From the NCBI GenBank assembly GCA_023260935.1, contig JALQTL010000257.1:1-8204 (forward strand): a DNA stretch of 8,204 nucleotides. Reading direction: 5' to 3'. Position 1 is the stretch's first letter. Each line of letters starts with the position of its first letter. The stretch comes from Paracoccaceae bacterium. GTDB taxonomy: Bacteria; Pseudomonadota; Alphaproteobacteria; Rhodobacterales; Rhodobacteraceae. The translations under genes were made by a program, and so were the position numbers. Below are positions 1-6,364 of the stretch, piece by piece. The notes under the pieces were generated by a model that saw only the letters and a list, made by a program, of their open reading frames with translations, was not told the DNA's origin and searched no databases.

Positions 1-1
1 G

Positions 2-682
2 CCCGAGCTGGGAATCGTCGACCCGGCGGTGCTGATCGCCGATCTGCCGGAGTTTCAGAACATCCCGAAATCGAAGCGCCCGGTGTTTGTGCCGCATCAC
101 GCCTCGGTCCACCGGGTGGATTGGGCGCGTCTCTGTGACAAGGCGGGGGTCGACTATGTCTCGCCCGAGGGCGAGGCGCGTGCAGTGATCCGCAAACTGG
201 CCGCGGCGCCGCTGGTGATCGCGGAATCCATGCATGCGGCCATTCTGGCCGATGCCTTTGGCACGCCCTGGGCCGGGGTTTCGGTCTCGCATGTCTTCAA
301 TGGCGCGAAATGGCTGGATTGGGCCGACAGCCTTGGCGTCGTGCCACGCATCCAGCCGCTGTATCCGATGATCGATGCCCTGCGCGCGCGGCTTCCGGTA
401 TCGCCCAAGGCCCTGCTTTCGGGCCGTGCCCCGCGCCCGGCGGCCCCGGCCGAGCCGTCGCTTGCCGGGGGATCGGGCGCGCGCACCCATGCCGGCCCGC
501 TGCCGCTGCATCTGAAGATCCGCATCGCGCTGGAACGCCCGCAGACCGTGTCGCGCCTGCGTGCGCTGAGCCGTGAGCCGGGGCAATTGTCCGACCGGGC
601 CAGGCTGGCGGCGGCCAAGGCCCGCTACCGCGCCGTGCTGGCTGAAACCTTTGGCGCGGCGGCCCTTTCCCGGGCGGTCTGA
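2..682 (+). CDS. Polysaccharide pyruvyl transferase family protein, C-terminal part (5'-truncated by window edge)
   Basis: The reading frame is open from base 2 to the TGA at 680-682, giving 226 residues, so the N-terminus lies outside the window. The segment VPHHASVHRVDW, then a stretch predicted to place a small-residue turn before VIAESMHAAILADAFGTPW, is the hallmark C-terminal part of polysaccharide pyruvyl transferases such as the succinoglycan enzyme ExoV. The family moves a pyruvyl ketal from phosphoenolpyruvate onto a sugar of a lipid-linked exopolysaccharide repeat at the cytoplasmic side of the inner membrane. The KWLDWADSLGV segment also recalls ExoV-like proteins. The last ~90 residues are Ala/Pro/Arg rich and probably a loosely conserved tail. 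A GTG at 29 is an internal valine, not a start. The flippase begins 11 bases downstream, which fits an exopolysaccharide operon. The specific sugar acceptor cannot be told from sequence. Confidence 0.85.
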   Translation, partial: PELGIVDPAVLIADLPEFQNIPKSKRPVFVPHHASVHRVDWARLCDKAGVDYVSPEGEARAVIRKLAAAPLVIAESMHAAILADAFGTPWAGVSVSHVFNGAKWLDWADSLGVVPRIQPLYPMIDALRARLPVSPKALLSGRAPRPAAPAEPSLAGGSGARTHAGPLPLHLKIRIALERPQTVSRLRALSREPGQLSDRARLAAAKARYRAVLAETFGAAALSRAV

Positions 683-690
683 AGGGGGGG
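683..690 (+). promoter_or_regulatory. Ribosome binding site deciding the TTG start of the flippase
   Basis: AAGGGGGGG directly follows the upstream TGA and sits four to seven bases before TTG at 694. No ATG or GTG is suitably placed, so the purine run supports TTG as the start and suggests translational coupling with the preceding gene. Confidence 0.6.
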
Positions 691-693
691 ATC

Positions 694-2169
694 TTGACCA
701 ACAGGAACCTCAAGCAGCGCGCCATCGGGGGCGCCTCGCTGGCGGTGGCGGGGCGGCTGGTGCGGGCTCTGCAGGGGATTGTCGCCCTTGCCATCCTGTC
801 GCGCTATCTGACGCCGGCGGAATTCGGGCTGATGGCCATGGTGGCCTTCGTGGCCCTGCTGGCGCAGATCTTCACCGATTTCGGCACCCGGGTGGCGCTG
901 GTGCAGCGCCGCGAGGTGACGGCGCTGGAGGAAAACAGCGTCTTCTGGTGGAACCTTGGGCTGGGAACGGTCCTGACCGGGTCGATCATGCTGCTGTCGC
1001 CCTGGATCGCGCAGCTGATGGGCGATGCGGCGATGCAGAAGCCGCTGCTCTGGGTCGCCCCGATCTTTCTGATCGGCGCCTTGCAGGGGGTGCCGCTGTC
1101 GGTGCTGGAACGCCGCATGGCCTTTGGCCGGATCGCCCTGTCAGAAGCCGGGGGCGCGGTTGCCGGGTCGGTGGCGGCGGTGATCATGGTGCTTCTGGGC
1201 TTCAGGCTGGAGGCGCTGGTGGCCCAGACCGTGGTGGCGGCCATCGTGACGGCCCTTGTCATCATCACCGGCGCGCGCTGGCGCCCGCAGGCGCAGTTCA
1301 GCATGGCGGTGCTGAAGCCGCTGTTGTCCTATGGTGGCTATGTCACGGCCGCCGGGGTGGTGCAGACCCTGTCGGCCCAGGCCGACCGGCCCATCGTGGG
1401 TAGCCGGCTGTCGCCCGGCGAACTGGGCTATTCCACCATCACCGAACAGATTGTGCTGTCACCCCTGCGCATCACCGTGCAGATGGTGCGCAAGGTGATG
1501 TTCCCGGTCATGGCCTCGATCCAGGATGACGATGCCCGGCTGCGGCGCGGCTATATCGGCATGCAGCACGGGATGATGGTGGTGATGGCCCCGATCGCCT
1601 TCGGTCTTTGGGCCGTGGCCGAACCGATTGTCAGCATCGTTCTGGGCAAGGGCTGGGAAATGGTGGCGGTACTGATGGGATACATGACCATCCGTTCGCT
1701 TTTCTCGACCTATAACGAGCTGAATTATGTGATCTTCTCGGCCAAGGGCTGGGCGCGCTTCCAGTTCCGCTGGAGCATCTTTTCCGCCCTTGTCAGCGTG
1801 GCCACGCTTCTGGCCACGGTTCGCTACGGGATCGAGGCAGTGGTGGCGGGCAAGCTGGCGGTGGCGGTGGCGCTGACCCCGATCAACGCCTGGTTCGCGC
1901 TGCGGCTGATCTCGCAGCCGGCGGGCGAGGTGGTGCGCGTGCTGATCCGGCCGCTGGCTTCGGCCTTTGTCATGGCGCTGATCGTGGCCTGGGTGCAGCG
2001 GCATCTGGCCCTTGGGGCCGCGGGTCTTGGCCCCCTTGGCCCTGTGTTGCAACTGGTGATCTGCATCCCGCTGGGGGGGGTGATCTATCTGGCGGCGGAA
2101 ATGCTGATCGACCGGGCGCGGATCGTGCCGCTGGGGCGCCAGATCCTGTCCCGCGGGCGCCGGGGTTAG
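694..2169 (+). CDS. Polysaccharide flippase, Wzx/ExoT-like (MOP superfamily)
   Basis: This is a 491-residue, very hydrophobic protein with roughly twelve or more predicted membrane spans and short basic loops. The N-terminus (NLKQRAIGGASLAVAGRLVRA, then LSRYLTPAEFGLMAMVAF around residues 30-50) is the typical start of the lipopolysaccharide biosynthesis/flippase family in the MOP (multidrug/oligosaccharidyl-lipid/polysaccharide) exporters. Length matches the usual 470-500 residues. The family flips undecaprenyl-linked oligosaccharide repeats across the inner membrane to the periplasmic polymerase. The TTG start is chosen from the strong G-rich Shine-Dalgarno sequence just upstream. It lies between a pyruvyl transferase and an SGNH hydrolase, one base before the latter, so it almost certainly belongs to their operon and exports the polysaccharide they modify. 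Substrate structure is not predictable. Confidence 0.9.
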   Translation: MTNRNLKQRAIGGASLAVAGRLVRALQGIVALAILSRYLTPAEFGLMAMVAFVALLAQIFTDFGTRVALVQRREVTALEENSVFWWNLGLGTVLTGSIMLLSPWIAQLMGDAAMQKPLLWVAPIFLIGALQGVPLSVLERRMAFGRIALSEAGGAVAGSVAAVIMVLLGFRLEALVAQTVVAAIVTALVIITGARWRPQAQFSMAVLKPLLSYGGYVTAAGVVQTLSAQADRPIVGSRLSPGELGYSTITEQIVLSPLRITVQMVRKVMFPVMASIQDDDARLRRGYIGMQHGMMVVMAPIAFGLWAVAEPIVSIVLGKGWEMVAVLMGYMTIRSLFSTYNELNYVIFSAKGWARFQFRWSIFSALVSVATLLATVRYGIEAVVAGKLAVAVALTPINAWFALRLISQPAGEVVRVLIRPLASAFVMALIVAWVQRHLALGAAGLGPLGPVLQLVICIPLGGVIYLAAEMLIDRARIVPLGRQILSRGRRG

Positions 2170-2170
2170 G

Positions 2171-2923
2171 GTGGTGGCGCGGTTTCCGGGGGCGCGTTTT
2201 CTGGGGGCGCTGCTGGCCGGGGCGGTGCTGGCCCTGTCCTGGGGGGCGGTGCATCACGGCCTCGGGCGGGCAGTCCTTGGCCTTGCGGCCGAGCCTGACA
2301 CCGGCTTTCTACCGCGGCAGTGGACACCGCCCCCGGCCGACCGGCCGCTGCGCATCCTGATGCTGGGCACCAGCCTGACCTTGCGGGGCGATGTTTGGGT
2401 AAAGGCGCTGGAGGCAGCCCTTGGTGCCTGCCATCCTGCGGGCGCGCAGATCGAACGCCTGGCGCGTGGGGGGGGCAACAGCGCCTGGGGGGCCGAGGCC
2501 CTGCGCCAGCGGCTCGCACAGTCCGGGCTTCCCGATCTTCTGATCGTGGAGTTCACCATCAACGATGCCTCGCTCTGGCATGGGATGACGCTGGACAAAA
2601 GCCGCGACCGGCATCGCGAGATTCTGAAAGCCGCTGCCGCTGCCGGCTTGCCGATCTTTCTGGCCACCATGTCCCCCGCCTTTGGCCGCGAGGCGCTGGA
2701 ACGCCCGGGGCAGGTGGCTTACCGCGCGCTTTACCCCGATCTGGCGCGCGCCGAAGGGGCCGGGCTGATTGCCATGGTGCCGGGCTGGCAGGCGCTGACC
2801 CCTGATGAACGGCGCGCGGCCCTGCCCGATGGCCTGCACCCGACGGATGCAGCCATGACGCAGGTGGCGGTGCCGGCCCTGACGGCAGCACTGGTTCCCG
2901 TTCTGGAACCTTGCCGGCGCTAG
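2171..2923 (+). CDS. SGNH/GDSL-type hydrolase with N-terminal signal anchor
   Basis: The protein has 250 residues from GTG at 2171 (a second GTG at 2174 is equally possible). Residues 8-28 form a hydrophobic signal peptide or anchor, so the catalytic domain should be periplasmic. SGNH blocks are visible in order: ILMLGTSLT with nucleophile Ser68, ARGGGNS around Gly100-102, EFTINDAS with Asn131, and DGLHPTDAA with the Asp220/His223 pair. The usual GDS of block I is GTS here. The superfamily removes or transfers acyl esters, and members in polysaccharide clusters often act on O-acetyl or O-succinyl groups. That role is inferred from position one base after the flippase; the substrate is unknown. 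About 60 residues between the Asn and Asp/His blocks are alanine-rich helices, as normal for the fold. It is the last gene of the operon. Confidence 0.82.
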   Translation: MVARFPGARFLGALLAGAVLALSWGAVHHGLGRAVLGLAAEPDTGFLPRQWTPPPADRPLRILMLGTSLTLRGDVWVKALEAALGACHPAGAQIERLARGGGNSAWGAEALRQRLAQSGLPDLLIVEFTINDASLWHGMTLDKSRDRHREILKAAAAAGLPIFLATMSPAFGREALERPGQVAYRALYPDLARAEGAGLIAMVPGWQALTPDERRAALPDGLHPTDAAMTQVAVPALTAALVPVLEPCRR

Positions 2924-3142
2924 GGTCGAATCATCTTTTGGTTGTGTTGCCGCGGGCTGCGGCAGGGCGTTCATTCCCCGCCCAAACCCTGTTCAAAAGC
3001 GCTGAATTGACCGAAAAATATGCCAAAAACAGTGTGAAGCCGCCAGATCCTTCCGGTTTCTTCACACAAGTCATGGCTTTGTCACGCTACGACTGTTAGT
3101 TGAAAAAGATAAGTTCCAGTTTTTTGCGATGGAGTCTTCGTG
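2924..3142 (+). promoter_or_regulatory. Intergenic control region upstream of the VPLPA-tail gene, with inverted repeat
   Basis: This 219-base region is visibly more AT-rich than the flanking genes and holds no convincing coding frame. An exact 8-base inverted repeat, GTGTGAAG at 3032-3039 and CTTCACAC at 3060-3067, is separated by 20 bases. Just inside the arms are CCG and CGG, so the repeat could extend with a three-base bulge. It could be an operator or a weak hairpin. TTGACC (3007-3012) and TTGTCA (3079-3084) resemble -35 boxes, but neither has a good -10 at 16-18 bases. GGAG at 3131-3134 is a well-spaced ribosome binding site for ATG at 3143. The promoter therefore probably lies here, but its exact position is not resolved. 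Confidence 0.4.
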
Positions 3143-3691
3143 ATGAAAGTTCTCTCCGCCCTGTTTCTGGGGGCCATGCTGGCAGGGGCCGCACCGGCCG
3201 TTCAGGCGGCCCCGCTTTATGCCGACAATGTCGTATCCTTTACCCAAGGGTCCGTCGAACGTGTGCTGCCCGGCCGGTCTGATCCGACCGCTGCCCTGGG
3301 GGCCGCGGATGGCAGCTTTGTCTCGCTGGGCTTTGGCGGATCGTTGGTCCTGACCTTCGCGCAGCCCTTCCGCGCCATTGGCCAGATCGTCGAAGTCACC
3401 TTCAATGACCGTTCAAGGCACAAGGAAAGCGCGGATGTCTATGCCGGTGACGGCGTGACCTGGACGCTGATCGCCTCGGTCAAGAACTACCTCAGCACCA
3501 GCTTCAGCGCGGCCGGCACCTTCACCCATCTGAAGATCGTCGATACCTCGGATGCCTCGGGCGCCACGTTTGACGGTTTTGACATCGACTCCGTCTCTGT
3601 CTCGCCGGTGCCGGTTCCGGCGGCGGGCCTGCTTCTGGGCGGGGCGCTGTTTGGCCTGGGCGCGCTGCGCCGCCGCAAGGCTGCGGCCTGA
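3143..3691 (+). CDS. VPLPA-CTERM (PEP-CTERM-like) sorted extracellular protein
   Basis: The protein has 182 residues from ATG 3143; the in-frame GTG at 3140 is rejected because GGAG at 3131-3134 is spaced eight bases from the ATG. Residues 1-22 are a signal peptide with a likely cleavage after VQA. Residues ~28-152 look like a beta-rich adhesive or jelly-roll type domain (alternating strands, GGSLVLTF, EVTFNDRSRHKESADVYAGDG) of unknown function. The tail is tripartite: VPVPA at 156-160, a hydrophobic span at about 161-174, then the basic cluster RRRK at 176-179. This is the layout of exosortase sorting signals, and VPVPA is a close variant of the VPLPA box recognised by XrtD. Such proteins are cut in the tail and released to the surface or matrix. 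The cognate enzyme is encoded 0.9 kb away, facing it. Motif assignment is strong; biological role is open. Confidence 0.88.
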   Translation: MKVLSALFLGAMLAGAAPAVQAAPLYADNVVSFTQGSVERVLPGRSDPTAALGAADGSFVSLGFGGSLVLTFAQPFRAIGQIVEVTFNDRSRHKESADVYAGDGVTWTLIASVKNYLSTSFSAAGTFTHLKIVDTSDASGATFDGFDIDSVSVSPVPVPAAGLLLGGALFGLGALRRRKAAA

Positions 3692-3720
3692 TCGCCAGGG
3701 AAACGCGCCGTTCTGCCATC

Positions 3721-3743
3721 AGGGGCCCTTCGGGGCCCCTTTT
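3721..3743 (+). terminator. Intrinsic terminator, 8-bp stem with UUCG tetraloop
   Basis: AGGGGCCC (3721-3728), loop TTCG, and GGGCCCCT (3733-3740) form a perfect eight-base-pair stem followed by TTT. It lies 29 bases after the stop of the VPLPA-tail gene and terminates plus-strand transcription. It also sits 9 bases past the stop of the convergent rhomboid gene. On that strand the hairpin lacks a downstream T run, so it may act only partly in the minus direction. Confidence 0.88.
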
Positions 3744-3752
3744 CGCATGGCT

Positions 3753-4445
3753 TCAGGCGGGTGGGGGCAGGCGCCTTTCGGCCCGCCGGTCCAGCCCTAT
3801 GGCCACGCCCCAGCCGGTCAGGAAGCCGCCCAGATGGGTTTCCCAGGCCAGTTGCCCATCCATCGCCCACCACAGCACAAGGTTCAGCGCCACCAGCCCC
3901 AGAACCGCCCGCACCACCGGCCCCTGGCTGTCATGGGTGGCCAGCCGGTCGCGGTGATGCAGCCCGACCAGCGCCCCGGCCAGCCCGAAAAGCGCGCCCG
4001 AGGCCCCCACCATGGGCAGGATCTGCGAGGATAAAAGCGCAAAGCCGATCGACCCGCCAATGGCCGATGCCAGATACAGCAGCATGAACGCCCCCCCGCC
4101 AAAGCGCGCCAGCAGCGGCCGGCCCAGCGAAAACAGCGTCATCATGTTCACGGCGAAATGCATGAAGCCCGCGTGCAGCAGGCAATAGGTCAGGAACATG
4201 GTGGCGGGCTGCACCCGGTAGTTCGGGCGCCAGTTGTCCAGCAGGCCGGGCCAGAAGCCGAAGTTCTGCACCGCCAGCATGCGCCAGAAGGGCTGGCCCC
4301 AAAGCCGCAGGTCGGCCCCCGACAGCAGCAGTTCGGGCAGAAGGCAGGAAATGAACAGCCCCAGCAGCACCGGATGGCGCCAGTCCGCGATCTCGGCCTG
4401 CGCATCCGGGCCCTGGTCAGCCCCGTTCTGCCCTTGCTGCCCCAT
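3753..4445 (-). CDS. Rhomboid family intramembrane serine protease
   Basis: The protein has 230 residues from ATG at 4445. The frame is open further to a TTG at 4517, but the extra residues are Arg-rich and unlike a rhomboid N-terminus, so the ATG is preferred. All catalytic motifs are present: HAGFMHFAVN (His96, Asn100, matching the oxyanion-hole His/Asn pair of GlpG), GASG with nucleophile Ser149, and ETHLGG with His204. Around six membrane spans are evident, with a long loop between spans 1 and 2 containing NWRPNYRV. Rhomboids cut transmembrane helices of their substrates in the inner membrane. The gene follows xrtD on the same strand with a 102-base gap and converges on the gene for an XrtD substrate. 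The only rhomboids known as protein-sorting enzymes are rhombosortases for GlyGly-CTERM tails. Whether this one takes part in VPLPA sorting is unproven. Confidence 0.9.
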   Translation of the reverse strand: MGQQGQNGADQGPDAQAEIADWRHPVLLGLFISCLLPELLLSGADLRLWGQPFWRMLAVQNFGFWPGLLDNWRPNYRVQPATMFLTYCLLHAGFMHFAVNMMTLFSLGRPLLARFGGGAFMLLYLASAIGGSIGFALLSSQILPMVGASGALFGLAGALVGLHHRDRLATHDSQGPVVRAVLGLVALNLVLWWAMDGQLAWETHLGGFLTGWGVAIGLDRRAERRLPPPA

Positions 4446-4547
4446 TGCCTGCCCGCCGCACCGCTTTGGTCTGGTTCTTCTTGCCCCATCGGTGGGCCAT
4501 AAGCCCCAAGGCCGCAAGCAAAATCCGCAGAGCCGCCGCGCGCCGGA

Positions 4548-6146
4548 TCAGAGCGGCACAAAGCGCGGCAGGTCGTCCAGCGCCTCGCGCATCAGCCGCA
4601 TCAGCCGCGCTTCGGCATCGGCCTCGCTTTCGTTGGTGTTGATGGGGGTGGTAAAGCGCACCAGCGCGCCATCGGTCCGCCCCATGGTCACACCATCGAT
4701 GACCACGCTGATCTTGGCGCGCACGTCATTGGTCATCCGCTTGCCGCGCTGTTCGAACCAGTAATAGACCAGCTGTTTCGACAGCCCCTTCTGGATCACC
4801 GCGCGGTTCACCTCGAAGGTGCCATAGGGGGTGCCTTCCATCGTCACCCGGTGCGGTTCCAGCGAAAAGATCTCCCACCCGCCGACGGGCAGGCAGACCT
4901 CGGGCGAATGGATGCCATCGCCATTGGTCTGGTTGTCATAGAAGGCCGAGAAGAAATGCACATAGTCGCGTTCGCCCGGGGCGCTGTAGGCGGCGTTCAT
5001 GTAATCGGTCGCGGCCAGCACCCGTTCGATATCGGGGTCCAGCGCCGAGGCCGATCCCGACCATTCGCCAAGCTGGCGCGGGAACAGGCCAAAGCTTTCG
5101 CGCGCCACGGGCACGGCTTCGGCATTGCCGCGCACCAGCCACAGGCCCGAGGCGCCGATGGTCAGCACCGTGGCCGCGGCCAGCGCCAGCGACGGGGCAA
5201 GCCCCAGAATGCGGCCCATGATCGGGGCAAGGCCCCGGGTATCCAGATCGATCGCATCGACCAGCGGCAGCGGGTTCGGCGTCATGCGCTGCAAGCCCAC
5301 CGCCATCACCGCCAATACCCCGATGCACAGCAGGAAGATCACCCATCCTTCGAAGAAATGCATGAAGCCTTCGGCATGTTCGATGCCATAGCTGTTGACC
5401 ATGATCCCGATCACCCCGATCCGGAACGAATTCATCAGCACCGTGATCGGCACCGCCGACAGCATCAGCACGGCCTTGTGCCAGAACGGCCCGCGATAGA
5501 GGATCGCCGTCAGATAGGTGAAGCTGAGGATCGGGAACAGGTAGCGCAGGCCCGAACAGGCTTCGGCCACCTGCAGCTTGTAGACCCCCAGATCGATGAT
5601 ATTGCCTTCCAGAAAGACCGGGATGCCGGCCAGATCGACGATCCAGACCCCGATCACCGACGAGACCTGTTGCAGGAAGATGTTCAACTTCCAGTAGATG
5701 ATCTGCGGCAGCGGCAGCATGAAGATCAGGTGAAGCACCGGCAACTGGTGGTGGATGCCGCGCTTCCAGCCAAAGATCGTCAGCACCACGCCGCCGGTCC
5801 AGATGATCATCGCATAGGTGACGATATCGGGAATGCGGGCCAGATTGCCCAGAAGCGCCACCGCCAGCCCCAGCAGGATGACGGCAATGCCGCGGCCGCG
5901 GTCGGTGGGCGGGGCAAGGCTGGCCGGATCGGGGCTGTGGCGCAATTCGCGCAGGAAAAGATAAAGCGAAATCAGCGGGATCAGCGGGCCGTGGCTGTAT
6001 TCGGGCGTGCTCCACGCCTGCCCAAGCGAAACGATGCCGATCCAGAACAGCGGCACCGATCCTGCCACCAGAAGCACAAACCAGCCCAGCCCCTGAACGT
6101 TCAGGGCACGCGGCAGGGGCTTTTCAAATCCATCCGTCGCCGGCAT
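4548..6146 (-). CDS. xrtD: VPLPA-CTERM-specific exosortase XrtD with fused EpsI domain
   Basis: The protein has 532 residues starting at ATG 6146; an in-frame Met at 6233 is rejected because AGAGGTGA is ideally placed before 6146. Residues ~20-285 form a multi-span exosortase domain. They include the typical PEYSHGPLIPLISLYL segment (48-63), the active-site Cys197 in EACSGL, Arg242 in NSFRIG, and His263 in MHFFEGW. After one more membrane span (~320-338) comes a periplasmic EpsI (DUF3485) domain at ~350-525 with HSPEVCLPVGGW (413-424) and YYWFEQRG (461-468). Fusion of exosortase with EpsI at about 520-530 residues is characteristic of XrtD, the enzyme paired with VPLPA tails. It should cleave the sorting signal at the outer face of the inner membrane by a Cys thiol. 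A matching VPVPA-tailed protein is encoded nearby, and exopolysaccharide genes flank it, the usual exosortase setting. Confidence 0.92.
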   Translation of the reverse strand: MPATDGFEKPLPRALNVQGLGWFVLLVAGSVPLFWIGIVSLGQAWSTPEYSHGPLIPLISLYLFLRELRHSPDPASLAPPTDRGRGIAVILLGLAVALLGNLARIPDIVTYAMIIWTGGVVLTIFGWKRGIHHQLPVLHLIFMLPLPQIIYWKLNIFLQQVSSVIGVWIVDLAGIPVFLEGNIIDLGVYKLQVAEACSGLRYLFPILSFTYLTAILYRGPFWHKAVLMLSAVPITVLMNSFRIGVIGIMVNSYGIEHAEGFMHFFEGWVIFLLCIGVLAVMAVGLQRMTPNPLPLVDAIDLDTRGLAPIMGRILGLAPSLALAAATVLTIGASGLWLVRGNAEAVPVARESFGLFPRQLGEWSGSASALDPDIERVLAATDYMNAAYSAPGERDYVHFFSAFYDNQTNGDGIHSPEVCLPVGGWEIFSLEPHRVTMEGTPYGTFEVNRAVIQKGLSKQLVYYWFEQRGKRMTNDVRAKISVVIDGVTMGRTDGALVRFTTPINTNESEADAEARLMRLMREALDDLPRFVPL

Positions 6147-6364
6147 CAAATCACCTCTTTTTCCGTCTTCGCGGCGGCACCCTTTCCCTTCTGGCGCGGC
6201 CGCGCGGGCAATCGGCAGACCATAGCGCAGCACAGCCAGAAAAGCGACGCAGAATCAGGGCGCAAACCCTTTGGGTTCACCGCGTTGTGACAGGGGTTGT
6301 GCGGGCCGAAGGTGGCAAGCTGAGGGCCGAAACGGGGCAGGCCAGAATGTGGGCCCGCGCCCGA
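6147..6364 (-). promoter_or_regulatory. Upstream region of xrtD with ribosome binding site and small palindrome
   Basis: These 218 bases separate the beta-barrel gene from xrtD. Read on the minus strand, AGAGGTGA at 6158-6151 is a strong Shine-Dalgarno sequence for ATG 6146. A short palindrome AACCC-TTT-GGGTT occupies 6266-6278 and could be an operator. TATGGT at about 6222 on the minus strand is a possible -10, but no clear -35 fits it. The gap is long enough for xrtD to have its own promoter. No terminator with a T run is seen after the beta-barrel gene, so read-through from it is also possible. Confidence 0.4.

Noticed and set aside
2911..3099. Plus-strand frame of 62 codons across the intergenic region before the VPLPA-tail gene.
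   Set aside because: It overlaps the SGNH stop, has no good ribosome binding site and no recognisable protein pattern.
4446..4517. N-terminal extension of the rhomboid to TTG 4517.
   Set aside because: The added 24 residues are Arg/Gly/Pro rich without a ribosome binding site, while ATG 4445 has purines upstream and starts a normal rhomboid N-terminus.
4417..4521. Minus-strand small frame in the xrtD-rhomboid gap, starting at TTG 4521 and overlapping the rhomboid ATG (LLAALGLMAHRWGKKNQTK then a basic end).
   Set aside because: It has a hydrophobic-then-basic look, but no ribosome binding site, only a weak TTG or an internal ATG at 4500, and about 34 codons. Chance open frames of this size are common at this GC content.
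4851..6290. Long plus-strand open frame antisense to xrtD (479 codons).
   Set aside because: It is His/Arg/Gln-rich, low-complexity translation typical of the antisense shadow of a GC-rich gene; the minus strand has full exosortase motifs.
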